NCBI GenBank assembly: GCA_031761405.1
Contig: JASEVX010000008.1
Location: 73,038,852-73,102,851 of the forward strand
Source of the DNA: Serripes groenlandicus
Taxonomy: Eukaryota > Mollusca > Bivalvia > Cardiida > Cardiidae
DNA: 64,000 nt
Direction of reading: 5' to 3'
Positions 11,587-24,183 of the stretch are shown piece after piece. Position numbers and translations under genes: made by a program. Each line of letters begins with the position of its first letter. Position 1 is the first letter of the stretch. The notes under the pieces are model-generated. The model saw only the letters and a list, made by a program, of their open reading frames with translations. It was not told the DNA's origin and ran no database searches.

Positions 11587-11801
11587 ACAAGAAAATGTGT
11601 CCATGGAACACGGATGCCCCGGTTGTTAACTTGATATGTTGATTGTCATTTGTGTGAAGTTTCATAATGATAGGACATCAGGTTCACTAAAATCTAACTT
11701 GACCAAAAACTTTAACCTGAGCGGGACGGACGAACGGACGGACGGACTAACAGACCGGAAAACTATATGCCCCTCATACTTTGTATGCCGGGGCATAAAA
11801 A
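11587..11801 (+). mobile_element. Tandem-core-type element H3, minimal
   Basis: About 215 bp. The 5' end is acaagaaaatgtgtcc. ATGCCCCGG (11614-11622) is inverted as CCGGGGCAT (11788-11796) in a hairpin whose other strand is tATGCCCC (11766-11773), followed by AAAAA. A gggacggacgaacggacgga tract lies before the hairpin. It has no tandem core of its own and is inserted in the 165-bp array. Confidence 0.8.
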
Positions 11802-11955
11802 TCCTATTTCAAGGTCAGAGGTCAAGGTCAAGGTCACAGAAACATGAAATTTTTGTGTTGCACATCTACTAATCCTGATTAACATTTATGCCAAGTATGA
11901 AGTAAATCAGGTTGAAACTGAAGGGGGAGTACAACAGATTAGATTTTAACAAAAA

Positions 11956-13219
11956 ACAAGAGCGCCAAATGTCACAAAATACGCCTGTGTGGTATAGTGA
12001 TAATTGTTATGGAGCTGACAAGACCAATTTTAGGTAATTTCTATAATTAAAGGGCGATAACTCTTGATTGATTAAAGGGATATGGCTAGTTATCAAACTT
12101 GTCTGAGATATTATGCCAATACACATTCTGACACAATTTGGTGATGATTGGACAAAGGTTTCTGAAGTTATTGAGCTGACAAGACCACTTTTGGGTAATT
12201 TATATAATTAAAGGGCAATAACTCTTGATTGACTAAAGCAATATGGCTAGTTATTTAACTTGTCCGAGATATTATCCCAATACACATTCTGACAAAATTT
12301 GGTGATGATTGGACAAAGGCTTCTAAAGTTATTGAGCTGACAAGACCAATTTTGGGTAATTTCTATAATTAAAGGGCGATAACTCTTGATTGACTATAGG
12401 GATATGGCTAGTTATTGAACTTGTCCGAGATATTATCCCAATACACATTCTGACAAAATTTGGTGATGATTGGTCAAAGGCTTCTAAAGTTATTGAGCTG
12501 ACAAGACCAATTTTGGATAATTTCTATAATTAAAGGGCGATAACTCTTGATTGACTAAAGCGATATGGCTAGTTATCGAACTTGTCCGAGATATTATCCT
12601 AATACACATTCTGACAAAAGTTGGTGATGATTGGACAAAGGCTTCTAAAGTTATTGAGCTGACAAGACCAATTTTGGGTAATTTCTATAATTAAAGGGCG
12701 ATAACTCTTGATTGACTATAGGGATATGGCTAGTTATTGAACTTGTCCGAGATATTATCCCAATACACATTCTGACAAAATTTGGTGATGATTGGTCAAA
12801 GGCTTCTAAACTTATTGAGCTGACAAGACCAATTTTTGATAATTTCTATAATTAAAGGGCGATAACTCTTGATTGACTACAGCGATATGGCTAGTTATCG
12901 AACTTGTCCGAGATATTATCCTAATACACATTCTGACAAAAGTTGGTGATGATTGGACAAAGGCTTCTTAAGTTATTGAGCTGACAACACCAATTTTGGG
13001 TAATTTCTATAATTAAAGGGCGATAACTCTTGATTGACTAAAGCGATATGGCTAGTTATCGAACTTGTCCGAGATATTATCCCAATACACATTCTGACAA
13101 AAGTTGGTGATGATTGGACAAAGGCTTCTAAAGTTATTGAGCTGGACGCCGCCCGCCCGCCCGTACGCCGCAGGTAAAACTATAATACGATCCGTTTTTT
13201 CAAAACGGGCGTATAAAAA
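11956..13219 (+). mobile_element. Tandem-core element H4
   Basis: The 5' end is acaagagcgccaaatg. ATACGCC (11979-11985) is inverted as GGCGTAT (13208-13214) in a hairpin with an ATACGATCCGTTTT arm, followed by AAAAAA. The core is about seven monomers of 159 bp (ttattgagctgacaagacca, ttaaagggcgataactcttg, tatggctagttat). A gccgcccgcccgcccgtacg tract precedes the hairpin. It is inserted in the 165-bp array. Confidence 0.85.
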
Positions 13220-13430
13220 ATCCTATTTCAAGGTCAGAGGTCAAGGTCACAGGGACATGAAATTTGCATCTTGCACATCTACTACTCCTGATTAACATTT
13301 ATGCCAAGTATCAAGTCAATCAGGTAGAAACTGAAGGAGGAGTACAACGGAACAGATTTTGCGGACAGACAGACCGACCGATGGGGTATAATGATAGACC
13401 ACAAGGAAGCGATCTCAATGTGCCATCCTG

Positions 13431-13929
13431 CAAAAGTAGGCATCTCAAAATAGAGTTTATTTACCATTGATTTTGATACAGGAATTCTTTTATCGAATGA
13501 CATATAGTATTTATTTTTATACAGGAATTCTGTCCCCAGAAAAATTATTTTTTATGTTTTTTTAGAAATGAGTGTTTTTGCACATGTTTGTTATCAGGAG
13601 TAAAATCATGGGGAATCAGAATTCTCATATTAAACATATCATTTATATGTAACAAAATATGATTAATGAAAATTTATGTTTCTTTCATCCAACCTTATTT
13701 TGATTAAAGTAGCTGTGTTAACCCTTTCCCACATACAGCAAATCTGCAGCAGACGACCTTGAAAACATATTATATTACAGGTAGGTGGTGGCGTTAACAT
13801 TTCACATTATCCAGGCAACTTTAATCATTCCCTGGGATTAGTTTGTCACTTGGAAATTATGGTTTTTACTCGTCTCTAGATCTTTCCATAATTCTTCAGT
13901 TTATGTAATATTATGTACTAAGTATTTAC
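13431..13929. other. Intron, little recognised
   Basis: AT-rich intron sequence immediately 3' of the central exon of cadherin repeat 2. A left end of family A (ttaaccctttcccacatac ... ctgcagcagacgac) lies at about 13719-13760. Otherwise nothing is recognised. Confidence 0.5.
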
Positions 13930-14036
13930 CTGTATAGTCAAGTTATAAGATGTTGTTGATGCTAACCGAGTGCTATCAGATACATTGATCTGTCCGTTGC
14001 TCGAATCCAGTGAAAATGTAACAGGAGAGTTTCCAG
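13930..14036 (-). CDS. Cadherin repeat 2, central part
   Basis: Exon of 107 bases, entered in phase 1 after acceptor tttctag and leaving in phase 0 at donor GTAAATAC. It encodes about 36 residues with FSLDSSNGQINV (the F-x-LDxxxGxI core) and SYNLTIQ (the Y-x-L-x-I strand). There is no recognisable LDRE block; TRLASTTSYN occupies that position. The sequence joins smoothly to the calcium-site exon before it and the ASDG exon after it. Confidence 0.85.
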
Positions 14037-15200
14037 CTAGAAACAAATGATAATAAATATCAATATATACATGTAGTTAAAACAAATGTATGTAATATAT
14101 TGGGAATAATTGACCTTTTATTGGGAATAAAATTTATTGAATTACCCCTTCTCACATATGTACACATTTTGACTTCAAAAATATCTTGCTAAACATATGG
14201 AAGTTATTTGGCAAATAAATGAAAGTATAATTATTGAAAACATTGCTATCTGCAATTTCTTTTTTGGTTTCGATGTTATCTAAGGTTGCTCCATGTATCT
14301 GCAAGTGGGAAAGGGTTAAAAAATGTTTGATCAAACATCTTCAAAGCAGAAGTCACTCAAAATATCACATCAGGTAAAAAGTTAACCCCTTTCCCACTTG
14401 CAAATGCATTCTGATTATTTTCAAATCAGGCCAGTAATTTTGGACACGAAGATTCTTTACCCTTTTCTGATGCCATTCCAACCAAAGTTCTATATATGTG
14501 CTTAATTTCGTTTAACTACTTTGAAAGAGGAACACTCAAGGAGCATTCCTACCAAGTTAAGTCAAAATTCAAACAGCCGTTTAGATTGCCATTAGAAGAA
14601 AAAATTGAGGACAGACATCCAAGCGACCTGGCAAATGGACATCGAAAGACAGAAATCACAATAGGTCACCGACTCACCATGAGCATTTTGTGCTCATGCA
14701 AGCTAAAAAATCTCCTAAAAATAAAGTAAAATTATTGAATAAAGTTGAAAACATTGTGGTTAAAGGAGAAATTGCTCATGATGAGTAATTTTGCTTTATG
14801 CCACAATGTTGTCAAATGTTGCCTGCTACAGTTGCGTCAGAATGTGTCTGCGAGCGCAAAAACCCAATATAGGTTTGGGAAATCAAATAAAGATTTGGAA
14901 CATGGAATAGTTCCCTAGTCAAGAGCTCTGCTAATCTATTAACCCCTTTCCACATACAGACGCCATCTGATGCATCTACAGTAGATAACTTTTGAAAACA
15001 TTGTGGCAAAAAGGACATATTGCTCATTATAATGAGCAGTTGATCATTTTTCCCCTTATGTTTCCAACCTTTTTCAATGATTGTTCTTTCATTTAAAGAT
15101 AGTTTAAATAAGTTTGACTAAATGTTTCAGTCATCTGCAGTTGATTTGTTGTATGTGGGAAGGGGTTGAATAGTGTAAAGTAAGCAGATTCAGTACTCAC
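14037..15200. other. Intron with family-A copies and a tandem-core 3' end
   Basis: It contains diverged family-A halves (about 14145-14320, 14385-14405, 14740-14830 and 14939-15172). It also holds the 3' portion of a tandem-core element (14460-14708) ending in a hairpin around accatgagcattttgtgctc followed by aagctaaaaaa. No exon is seen between the two flanking exons. Confidence 0.6.
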
Positions 15201-15269
15201 ATGTTAAACTGTAGGTAACAGTTGATTTTGAATCAGCATCAGTTGCATTTGCATCAAATACTAGGTATC
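15201..15269 (-). CDS. Cadherin repeat 2, calcium-site exon
   Basis: Exon of 69 bases, phase 1 to phase 1, with acceptor gtattttacag and a strong donor GTGAGT. It encodes about 23 residues, including ANATDADSKSTVTYSL, the A-x-DxD-x-x-V-x-YSL strand expected in the middle of a cadherin repeat. It is too short to be recognised alone; the call rests on its fit between the neighbouring exons in sequence and in phase. An intron of about 8.9 kb, containing the 39-bp minisatellite and two large tandem-core elements, separates it from the preceding exon. Confidence 0.82.
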
Positions 15270-15335
15270 CTGTAAAATACAATTTATCAACATGTTCACT
15301 CATTTTTGATAATGTATTTGCAGCAGATAATTTAA

Positions 15336-18020
15336 ACAAGATGACCATGACGGTCCTTTATCGCTCACTTGATTTAATCAAACTTAAAAAGTTTTCAGTG
15401 TTCTTTCCCCTATATGAGTCTATGAAAAACAAGTGACCCCCGGGTAGGGGTAATTTTTGACCCCAGGGCTATAATTTGAACAATCTTGGTAGAGAGGTCC
15501 ACTAGATGATGCTACATACCAACTATCAAAGGCCAGGGTCCTCTACTTTTAGACAAGAAGATTTTTAAAAAAAAAATCTCTATGAGTCTATGGAGAACAA
15601 GTGACCCCCGGGGAGGGGTCATTTTTGACCCCAGGGCTATAATTTGAACAATCTTTGTAGAGGTCCACTAGATGATGCTACATACCAAATATCTTTTAGA
15701 CAAGCGGCCTTTTAAGTTTTTTCGCTATATGAGTCTATGTAAAAAAAGATCTCTATGAGTCTATGGACAACAAGTGACCCCCGGAAAGGGGTCATTTTTG
15801 ACCCCAGGGCTATAATTTGAACAATCTTTGTAGAGGTCCACTAGATGATGCTACATACCAAATATCTTTTAGACAAGAGACCTTTTAAGTTTTTTCGCTA
15901 TATGAGTCTATGTAACACAAGTGACCCCTGGGGAGGGGTCAATTCTGACCCCAGGGCTATAATTTGAACAATCTAGGTAGAGGTCCACTAGATGATGCTA
16001 CATACCAAATATCAAAGGCCTGGGCCTCCCTACTTTGAGACAAGAAGATTTTTAAAGTTTTTCCCCCTATCTATGTCAAACATGATGCTACATACCAAAT
16101 ATCTTTTAGACAAGAGACCTTTTAAGTTTTTTCGCTATATGAGTCTATGTAACACAAGTGACCCCTGGGAGGGGTCATTTTTGACCCCAGGGCTATAATT
16201 TGAACAATCTTGGTAGAGGTCTACTAGATGATGCTACATGCCAAATATCAAAGGCCTGGGGCCTCTACTTTTAGACAAGAAGATTTTTAAAGTTTTTCTC
16301 TATATGAGTCTATGTAAAACAATAAGACCCCAGGGGAGGGGTCATTTTGACCACAGGGCTATAATTTGAACAATCTTGGTAGAGGTCCCCTAGATGATGC
16401 TACATACCAAATATCAAAGGGCTGGGCCCTCTACTTTTAGACAAGAAGATTTTTTAAGTTTTTCCCCTATTTGAGTCTATGTAAAACAATATACCCCAGG
16501 GGAGGGGTCATTTTTGACCCTAGGGCTATAATTTGAACAATCTTGGTAGAGGTTGACTATATGATGCTACATACCAAATATCAAAGGCCAGGGCCATTTA
16601 CTTTTAGACAAGAAGATTTTTAAAGTTTTTTCCCTATATGAGTCTATGTAAAACAATAAGACCCCAGGGGAGGGGTCATTTTGACCACAGGGCTATAATT
16701 TGAACAATCTTGGTAGAGGTCCCCTAGATGATGCTACATACCAAATATCAAAGGCCTGGGCCCTCTACTTTTAGACAAGAAGATTTTTTAAGTTTTTCCC
16801 CTATTTGAGTCTATGTAAAACAATATACCCCAGGGGAGGGGTCATTTTTGACCCTAGGGCTATAATTTGAACAATCTTGGTAGAGGTTGACTATATGATG
16901 CTACATACCAAATATCAAAGGCCAGGGCCATTTACTTTTAGACAAGAAGATTTTTAAAGTTTTTTCCCTATATGAGTCGATGAAAAACAAGTGACCCCCG
17001 GGGAGGGGTCATTTTTGACCCCAGGGCTATAATTTGAACAATCTTGATAGAGGTTCACTAGATGATGCTACATACCAAATATCAAAGGCCTGGGCCCTCT
17101 ACTTTTAGACAAGAAGATTTTTAAAGTTTTTTCCCTATATGAGTCTATGTAAAACAAGTGACCCCCAGGGAGGGGTCATTTTTGACCCCAGGGCTATAAT
17201 TTGAACAATCTTGATAGAAGTTCACTAGATGATGCTACATACCAAATATCAAAGGCATGGGCCTTCTACTTTCAGACAAGAAGATTTTTTAAGTTTTGGT
17301 TAATTTCCCCTTTTTTGTTACTGTGGCAACCAAAGTTCTGCATGGAATAGAATTCTTTGAACAAGTTTGATAGAGATCCACCCAAGGAACATTCTTGTAA
17401 AATTATTTTGAATTTAGTTAATTGGTTTAGGAGGAGAAGTCGTTTGTAGGAGATGTGAACGGACGACGGACGGTGAGCGATCACAAAAGCTCACCTTGCA
17501 CATTGGTGAGCTAACAAGTGACCCCCGGGATTGGGTCATTTTTTACCCAAGGGCTATAATTTTAACAATCTTGGTAGAGGTCCACTAGATGATGCTACAT
17601 ACCAAATATCAAAGGCCTGGGCCCTCTTCTTTTAGACAAGAAGATTTTTTAAGTTTTTTCCCTATATGAGTCTATGAAAAACAATTGGCCCCCGGAGAGG
17701 GGTCATTTCTGACCCCAGGGCTATAATTTGTTTGAACAATCTTGATAAAGGTTCACTAGATGATGCTACATACCAAATATCAAAGGCATGGGCCTTCTAC
17801 TTTCAGACAAGAAGATTTTTTAAGTTTTGGTTAATTTCCCCTTTTTTGCTGCTGTGGCAACCAAAGTTCTGCATGGAATAGAATTCTTTGAACAAGTTTG
17901 AAAGAGATCCACCCAAGGAACATTCCTGTAAAATTATTTTGAATTTGGTTAATTGGTTTAGGAGAAGAAGTCGTTTGTAGGAAAATGTGAGTGGACGGAC
18001 GACGACGACGAAAGACCCTT
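15336..18020 (+). mobile_element. Tandem-core element H7 with a repeated 3' end
   Basis: The 5' end is acaagatgaccatgacgg and the subterminal motif is GCTCACTT. About a dozen monomers of about 165 bp follow (gatgatgctacataccaaat, ggggtcatttttgaccccag, gacaagaagatttttaaagt). A complete 3' hairpin, aagctcaccttgcac and then ggtgagcta, ends at about 17513. The same monomers then resume at once for about two units and reach a second GC-rich tract (ggacggacgacgacgacg) at about 17990-18010, with the hairpin missing. This looks like a head-to-tail partial duplication or read-through. Confidence 0.75.
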
Positions 18021-18569
18021 GGTTGCATTATATACAAACAGTATTGTAACAGTTTGGAAAAAAGGAAAATCAAATTCTTTAAGTTACAAACAAACTGCAG
18101 TAATAGTTAATGTAGGTCTTCAATTATTGAAAGCAGTTAACAATAGACAATATTTTAACAAAAGACATCTTAAGATAGTAATTACTAATAGCATATATAG
18201 TAATTATGATTAACACAATCAATAACTGTGAGGAACAGAGAGCATAAAAGCATACAACCTATTGTTATCATTTATAGAAAATATCACTTTAAAGTAATTA
18301 TCACCTTAATTCAATTATGTGATGTGATATTGGACAGGCCCCACAGAAGCGTGTAAAGAGAGGAACTCTCATCCATCAGAAAAGACTTCAGTCTCTTTGT
18401 TCAGATTATGTAAATGGGAGGACGTCCCTTTAAGGACTTTTTAAACACAATAGGAACTTTTAATAGGCTAAAATAATTGTTGAAAATGTGGTTACTGTTA
18501 AATGTGCTATGAAACAGATGTTATAGTTTAACCCTTTCCAACATACATCAAAGGGTTGTTTTGAAATAA
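18021..18569. other. Intron, little recognised
   Basis: AT-rich, with a short family-A end at about 18528-18556 (aaccctttccaacatac). No exon is recognised. Confidence 0.45.
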
Positions 18570-20624
18570 ACAAGAGGGCCAAGATGGCCCTAAATCGATC
18601 ACCTAATTGATAGTAAATTAGTAGCAAATATTTAACTGCAAATATCTGGAAAAATTTGATCAAGGATTGCAAATGAAACTGCAAGGAGTGGACACTTCTC
18701 AAGAAACAGCTTATCAGTAAAGGCCATTTATATCTTGAAATCTAACAAGAACTTTAATAAGAATGGAATTATAAAGTTTTTGTCATTTTGCACCTTTCCT
18801 GATGCCGCCTTGCTGCCCTGTTTTTCAACGAAATCAATATGGCTTCAACAGTTTATTTAGAGTGTCACTTAAGGAACATTTCTACCAAATTATCTTGCAA
18901 TCGCACAAGCAGATTATGGAGGAAAAGGATTTTAAAATTTGGGTATTTTTCTCACTTTCTGATGCCGCAGCAACCAAAGTTCTCAATGGAATTTAAATCT
19001 TTGAACAATTTTGAAAGAGGACCACCAAAGGAACATTCCTGTGATGTTTTGTGGAAATTGGTCTATTGGAATGGTAAGAGTTGGTTGTCATTTGTAGCTA
19101 AAAGTTCAATTTACTCCTTTTGTGATGACGCCTGGTTGATATGATTGTGTAACCAATCAAAACGGTTTAAACAAATTAAATAGAGGATCATTACAGTAAG
19201 ATTCGTATTATATTTTCTTAAAATCAGACAAACACTTTCATAAAAATGGAATTTTCAAATTTTGTCATTTTGCCCCTTTTCTGATGCCGCCTGACTGCCA
19301 TGTTTTTCGACCAATCAGTATGGCTTGAACAATTTTTATAGAGGGTCACCCAAGGAACATTTCTACCAAATTATATTTGAATCTGACAGGCAGATTCGGA
19401 GGAGAAGATTTTTAAAGTTTGGACATTTTGTCCCCTTTCTGATGCCGCAGCAAACAAAGTTCTCAATGGAATTTAAATCTTTGAACAAATTTGAAAGAGG
19501 ACCACCAAAGGAACATTCCTGTGATGTTTTGTGGAAATTGGTCTATTGGAATGGTAGGAGTTGGTTGTCATTTGTAGCTAAAAGTTAAATTTACCCCTTT
19601 TGTGATGATGCCTGGTTAATATGATTGTGTAACCAATCAAAACGGTTTAAACAAATTAAATAGAGGATCATTACAGTAAGATTCGTATTATATTTTCTTA
19701 AAATCAGACAAACACTTTCATAAAAATGGAATTTTCAAATTTGTAATTTTGCCCCTTTTCTGATGCCGCCTGACTGCCATGTTTTTCGACCAATCAGTAT
19801 GGCTTGAACAATTTTTATAGAGGGTCACCCAAGGAACATTTCTACCAAATTATATTTGAATCTGACCGGCAGATTCGGAGGAGAAGATTTTTAAAGTTTG
19901 GACATTTTGTCCCCTTTCTGATGCCGCAGCAACCAAAGTTCTCAATGGAATTTAAATCTTTGAACAAATTTGAAAGAGGACCACCAAAGGAACATTCCTG
20001 TGATGTTTTGTGGAAATTGGTCTATTGGAATGGTAGGAGTTGGTTGTCATTTGTAGCTAAAAGTTCAATTTACCCCTTTTGTGATGACGCCTGTTTGCTA
20101 TGACTGTGTAACCAATCAAAACGGCTTTAACAAATTAAATAGAGGATCATTAAAGTAAGATTCGTATTATATTTTCTTAAAATCAGACAAACACTTTCAT
20201 AATAATGGAATTTTCAAATTTTGTCTTTTTGCCCCTTTTCTGATGCCGCCTGACTGCCATGTTTTTCGACCAATCAGTATGGCTTGAACAATTTTTATAG
20301 AGGGTCACCCAAGGAACATTTCTGCCAAATTATATTTGAATCTGACCGGCAGATTCGGAGGAGAAGATTTTTAAAGTTTGGACATTTTGTCCCCTTTCTG
20401 ATGCCGCAGCAACCAAAGTTCTCAATGGAATTTAAATCTTTGAACAAATTTGAAAGAGGACCACCAAAGGAACATTCCTGTGATGTTTGGTGGAAATTAG
20501 TCTTGCGGTTCAGGCGGAGATGATGTTTAAAGCTAAAAGTTAACGCCGGACGGACGGACGGACGACGGACAAAAAGTGATCAGAATAGCTCACCTTGAGC
20601 CTTCGGCTCTAGGTGATCTAAAAA
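18570..20624 (+). mobile_element. Tandem-core element H6 with 480-bp higher-order units
   Basis: The 5' end is acaagagggccaagatggcc. GATCACCTA (18597-18605) is inverted as TAGGTGATC (20610-20618) in a hairpin with the loop side gagccttcggctc, followed by TAAAAA. The core repeats every 480 bp (starts near 18800, 19280, 19760, 20240). Each unit contains three related blocks of about 160 bp, each with a tctgatgccgc-like or gtgatgacgcc box. A ggacggacggacgacggac tract precedes the hairpin. The three nearly identical frames at 19325, 19804 and 20284 are products of the repeat. Confidence 0.85.
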
Positions 20625-20984
20625 GCATTTTTAAGTGGGCAATGCTAATTGATGATATTTTATAAAAAGACTTAGTATTTGGCATCCATATACTAATTAC
20701 TTAAAGTAACTATCATCTGTGACTGAATTATTACTACTCTGCATTTTCAACCATATGGGTTTTGACTACCCTGTTTTTTCTACCCTGCATTTTCTATCGT
20801 ATGGGTTTTGACTACCCTGCATTTTCTATCGTATGGGTTTTGACTACCTTTTTTTTTTTTTGACCATATAGGTTTTGACATACACTCGTTTTAAAGGTTA
20901 TCTGCTGCATATTTGTTTGCGCAAAAAGGTTAAGAACATTATAGGAAAAGAGTTGACTGTAGTCTGTTCACATAAAGGTATTGA

Positions 20985-23870
20985 GGTGACACCGTGTATT
21001 ACAGAACTGTAATTCTATTCAGAGGCGACAGTGTATTACATAACTGTAACTCTTTTCAGAGGTGACACCATGTATTACATAACTGAGTTGACTGTAGTCT
21101 GTTCAAATAAAGGTATTGAGGTGACACCGTGTATTACAGAACTGTAACTCTATTCAGGTATTGAGGTGACACTGTGTATAACTGTAACTCTTTACAGAGG
21201 TGACACTGTGTATTACATGACTGTAACTCTATTCAGAGGTGACACTGTGTATTACATGACTGTAACTCTTTTCAGAGGTGACACTGTGTATTACATAACT
21301 GTAACTCTATTCAGAGGTGACACTGTGTATTACATAACTGTAACTCTATTCAGAGGTTACACTGTGTATTACATAAATGTAACTCTTTTCAGAGGTGACA
21401 CCGTGTATTACATAACTGTAACTCTATTCAGAGGTGACACCGTGTATTACATAATTGTAACACATATTCAGAGGTGACACCATGTATTACATAACTGTTA
21501 CTCTATTCAGAGGTTACACTGTGTATTACATAAATGTAACTCTTTTCAGAGATGACACCGTGTATTACATAACTGTAACTCTATTCAGAGGTGACACCGT
21601 GTATTACATAACTGTAACTCTATTCAGAGGTGACACTGTGTATTACATAACTGTAACTCTATTCAGAGGTGATACTGTGTATTACATAACTGTAACTCTA
21701 TTCAGAGGTGACACCGTGTATTACATAATTGTAACACATATTCAGAGGTGACACTGTGTATTACATAATTGTAACTATTCAGAGGTGACACCGTGTATTA
21801 CATAAATGTAACTCTTTTCAGAGGTGACACTCTGTATTACATAACTGTGACTCTATTCAGAGGTGACACCGTGTATAACATAACTAAGTTGACTGTAGTA
21901 TGTTCACATAAAGGTATTGAGGTGACAACGTGTATTACATTACTGTTACACTATTCAGAGGTGACACTCTGTATTACATAACTGTAACTCTATTCAGAGG
22001 TGACACCGTGTATTACATAACTAACTCTATTCAGATGTGTCACCGTGTATTACATAAATGTAACTCTTTTCAGAGGTGACACTCTGTATTACATAACTGT
22101 AACTCTTTTCAGAGACGACACTGTATTACATAACTGTAACTCTATTCAGAGGTGACACTGTGTATTACATAACTGTAACTCTATTCAGAGGTGACACAGT
22201 GTATTACATAACTGTACCTCTATTCAGAGGTGACACCGTGTATTACATAACTGTATCTCTATTCAGAGATGACACTGTGTATTACATAACTGTAACTCTA
22301 TTCAGAGATGACACCGTGTATTACATAACTGTAACTCTATTCAGAGGTGACACTGTGTATTACATAACTGTAAATCTATTCAGAGCTGACACCGTGTATT
22401 ACATAACTGTAACTCTATTCAGAGATGACACTGTGTATTACATAACCGTTACTCTATGCAGAGATGACACTGTGTATTACATAACTGTAACTCTATTCAG
22501 AGGTGACACCGTGTATTACATAACTGTAACTCTATTCAGAGATGACACTGTGTATTACATAACCGTTACTCTATGCAGAGATGACACTGTGTATTACATA
22601 ACTGTATCTCTATTCAGAGATGACACTGTGTATTACATAACTGTTACTTTAATCAGAGATGACACTGTGTATTACATAACTGTAACTCTATTCAGAGGTA
22701 GCACTGTGTATATCATAACTGTATCTCTATTCAGATATGACACTGTGTATTACATAACTGTAACTTTATACAGAGGTGACACAGTGTATTACATAACTGT
22801 AACTCTATTTAGAGATGACACTGTGTATTACATAACTGTAATTATATTCAGAGATGACACTGTGTATTACATATCTGTAACTCTATTCAGAGGTGACACT
22901 GTGTATTACATAACTGTTACTCTATTCAGAGATGACACTGTATTACATAACTGTATCTCTATTCAGAGATGACACCGTGTATTACATAACTGTAACTCTA
23001 TTCAGAGATGACACCGTGTATTACATAACTGTAACTCTATTCAGAGATGACACTGTGTATTACATAACTGTATCTCTATTTAGAGATGACACTGTGTATT
23101 ACATAACTGTATCTCTATTCAGAGATGACACTGTGTATTACATAACTGTATCTCTATTCAGAGATGACACCGTGTATTACATAACTGTAACTCTATTCAG
23201 AGATGACACTGTGTATTACATAACTGTTACTCTATTCAGAGATGACACAGTGTATTACATAACTGTAACTCTATTCAGAGATGACACAGTGTATTACATA
23301 ACTGTAACTCTATTCAGAGGTGACACTGTGTATTACATAACTGTAACTCTATTCAGAGATGACACTGTGTATTACATAACTGTTACTCTATGCAGAGATG
23401 ACACTGTGTATTACATAACTGTAACTCTATTCAGAGGTGACACAGTGTATTACATAACTATAACTCTATTCAGAGATGACACAGTGTATTACATAACTGT
23501 AACTCTATTCAGAGGTGACACAGTGTATTACATAACTGTAACTCTACTCAGAGATGACACTGTGTATTACATAACTGTTACTCTATTCAGAGGTGACACT
23601 GTGTATTACATAACTGTAAATCTATTCAGAGATGACACCGTGTATTACATAACTGTAACTCTATTCAGAGGTGACACTGTGTATTACATAACCGCAAATC
23701 TATTCAGAGGTGACACTGTTTATTACATAACTGTAAATCTATTCAGAAGTGACACCGTTTATTACATTTATAACTGTAAATCTATTCAGAGGTTGCACTG
23801 TGTATAACATAGCTATTACTCGTTTCAGAGGTAACACCGTGTATGACATAACTGTTACTTTATTCAATAG
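20985..23870. repeat. 39-bp minisatellite, about 70 units
   Basis: Units of 39 bp built from gaggtgacactgtgtattac and ataactgtaactctattca, with the variants gagatgacac and gtatctctattc. Because 39 is divisible by 3 and the unit lacks stops in one frame, it gives plus-strand frames of 270 and 291 codons with a 13-residue period (TLFRGDTVYYITV). It lies antisense within the long intron between the two halves of cadherin repeat 2. Units at the left (before 21170) are mixed with a longer variant (ggtattgaggtgacaccgtg). Confidence 0.95.
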
Positions 23871-24183
23871 TCATAGTTCGATTTACAGTTAAATTTCCCA
23901 TATTTTTGTCTAGATTTTTCTGCTGCAGAAATGTGGCAAGTGGGAAAGAGTTGAATTATAGGAAATCTTTGTAAATGATTATATTTTTTATTGAATTGAG
24001 TTGAATCATTGTGGCAAAAGATGAAATTTATCATATAACATTTTTGTCTTTTCGCTACAATGTATCAAAAAAACATCCTCATTAAATGTGTCAACCAAAA
24101 TGCATAGATCTGTATGTGGTAAACGGTTAAAGTAAGTTGGAAAATGCATTTTGAGAACTATGGTCACTGAGTGTATAGCTTAC
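23871..24183. other. Intron with family-A fragment
   Basis: A decayed family-A copy (ctgctgcagaaatgtggcaa, gaatcattgtggcaaaagatg) spans about 23900-24130, directly beside the donor of the LNDSPP exon. Confidence 0.55.

Larger units (their letters stand above)
11110..13430. repeat. Tandem array of about 165-bp units hosting two nested elements
   Basis: Monomers contain tatttcaaggtcagaggtc, catctactactcctgattaa, tgccaagtatcaagtaaatc, ggttgaaactgaaggagg and agattttaacaaaaa. About five monomers are seen. They are split by two different tandem-core elements (11587-11801 and 11956-13219), both placed after the agattttaacaaaaa segment. The downstream end (acagacagaccgaccgatgg, 13370) looks like the GC-rich pre-hairpin tract of a decayed tandem-core element, so the array is probably the core of an older member. 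Confidence 0.8.

Noticed and set aside
19325..20523. Three nearly identical 79-99-codon frames as paralogous genes
   Set aside because: They repeat exactly with the 480-bp core period of element H6.
22160..23807. Frames of 270 and 291 codons with a 13-residue period as a repetitive protein gene
   Set aside because: They are wholly inside the 39-bp minisatellite. The period is a multiple of three, so long frames are expected, and no start context, signal peptide or flanking coding sequence is seen.
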